Source: DASUWK01 sp036378435
Lineage (GTDB): Bacteria > Chloroflexota > Dormibacteria > Dormibacterales > Dormibacteraceae
Assembly: GCA_036378435.1 (NCBI GenBank)
Contig: DASUWK010000035.1
Span: 1-21,651, forward strand
DNA: 21,651 nucleotides
Reading direction: 5' to 3'
The notes under the pieces were generated by a model that did not search any database, was not told the origin of the DNA, and saw only the letters and a list, made by a program, of their open reading frames with translations. Positions within the stretch are counted from its first letter, which is position 1, and every line of letters starts with the position of its first letter. This document shows positions 21,048-21,651 of this stretch, one piece after another. The position numbers were made by a program, and so were the translations under genes.

Positions 21048-21651
21048 ATGACGGGTGCCGAAGTCTCGGACGAGCAGGCCAGCCGAGACCGCGTGCAGAG
21101 CCGCTCCCGAGCGGCCACCGCCGACATATCCATCGTGGTCACCGCCATCAACGAGACCGGGTCCCTCCGGGAAACGGTCTCCATCCTGCTTGCCGAGGAC
21201 GAAGCTGACCTGGCCGAGATCATCATCGCGGTCGCGCCGCGCACGACCTCCGAGAGCATGGCCGTCGCCGCCGAGCTGGTGGAGGCGCATCCAGACCTGG
21301 TCTGGGTGCATCTCCAGCACCTGCCTTTCATCGGCGGCGCGATCCGCGAGTCGTTCGACCTGGCCTGCGGCCGCTACGTGGTCATGATGGCGAGCGACCT
21401 CGAGACCGATCCTCACCTCGTGAAGGACCTGGTCAGGGAGATCCGGGATTCGGGGGCGGACATCGTGACAGCCTCGCGCTGGACCCGCGGGGGACGCTTC
21501 GAGGGCTACCACCCGGTGAAGCTCGCCTTCAACTGGACATTCCAGCAATTGATGAGGGTGATCTTCCTGACCCGGCTTTCCGACCTGACCTACGGCTACC
21601 GCATCTTCAGGACAGACGTCGTCCGTGAGGTGCGGTGGGAGGAGCTGAAGC
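21048..21651 (+). CDS. Family 2 glycosyltransferase, polyprenyl-phosphate type (3' end outside window)
   Basis: The first 201 residues of a GT2 enzyme that continues past the right edge. After a disordered ~25-residue start it reads ISIVVTAINETGSLRETV, the nucleotide-binding beta strand and loop of a GT-A fold. GGAIRESFDLACGRYVVMMASDLETDP follows, where the D-L-E takes the place of the DxD metal motif. The DLTYGYRIFRTDVV stretch resembles the DPM1-like acceptor loop. These suggest transfer of a sugar to polyprenyl phosphate or within a surface glycan pathway. ATG 21048 is 29 bases after the terminator stem; a TAGGAT box (21033-21038) ends 9 nt before it, so the message may be leaderless. The donor sugar is unknown. 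Confidence 0.82.
   Translation, partial: MTGAEVSDEQASRDRVQSRSRAATADISIVVTAINETGSLRETVSILLAEDEADLAEIIIAVAPRTTSESMAVAAELVEAHPDLVWVHLQHLPFIGGAIRESFDLACGRYVVMMASDLETDPHLVKDLVREIRDSGADIVTASRWTRGGRFEGYHPVKLAFNWTFQQLMRVIFLTRLSDLTYGYRIFRTDVVREVRWEELK

Overview
The window is GC-rich, densely coding bacterial DNA with 20 recognisable protein genes (two cut by the window edges) and no RNA genes, insertion sequences or CRISPR. Gene content fits a Gram-positive-type actinobacterial lineage: a split b6-type cytochrome b with a Tat-type Rieske protein, class I glutamine synthetase with an adenylylation-site tyrosine, and many promoters whose -10 box lies 4-9 nt before the start codon, as in leaderless transcripts. 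A deep-branching Actinomycetota such as Thermoleophilia is my best guess. It rests on gene content and style, not on a database match.

Left part (1-5650): the tail of an AAA+ ATPase; a threonine aldolase divergent from a PrsW-type membrane protease; an aquaporin whose predicted selectivity filter (His-Ile-Ala-Arg) resembles plant TIP ammonia/urea channels, divergent from a GAF-PucR/CdaR-type regulator; and a secreted or membrane-anchored protein of unknown function. Middle part (5650-12700): class I glutamine synthetase and thioredoxin; a lone processive-type GT2 glycosyltransferase; a 67-aa helical protein with a clear leaderless promoter and an operator-like dyad; a three-gene Rieske/cytochrome b operon (qcrA, b6-like, subunit IV-like) without a cytochrome c gene; and divergent trpS.

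Right part (12688-21651) is mostly a surface-polysaccharide locus: a Wzx-like flippase, a polyprenyl-phosphate sugar-1-phosphate transferase (pathway initiator), a run making a dTDP-4-keto-6-deoxysugar (rmlA-like, rmlC-like, rmlB), a secreted protein built of six ~48-aa GWGG/GWDIARG repeats, and the start of a polyprenyl-phosphate-type GT2. A DEDDh exonuclease and DNA polymerase IV (dinB) sit inside it as a convergent, overlapping pair.

The layout is very compact. Several divergent pairs are separated by about 20-55 bp, and three convergent pairs overlap at their 3' ends by 29, 83 and 185 bp. A perfect 22-bp GC palindrome occurs twice between genes. The points most worth a second look are the repeat protein, the aquaporin/regulator pair, the Rieske gene whose Tat motif lies upstream of any canonical start codon, and the exonuclease-polymerase IV overlap.
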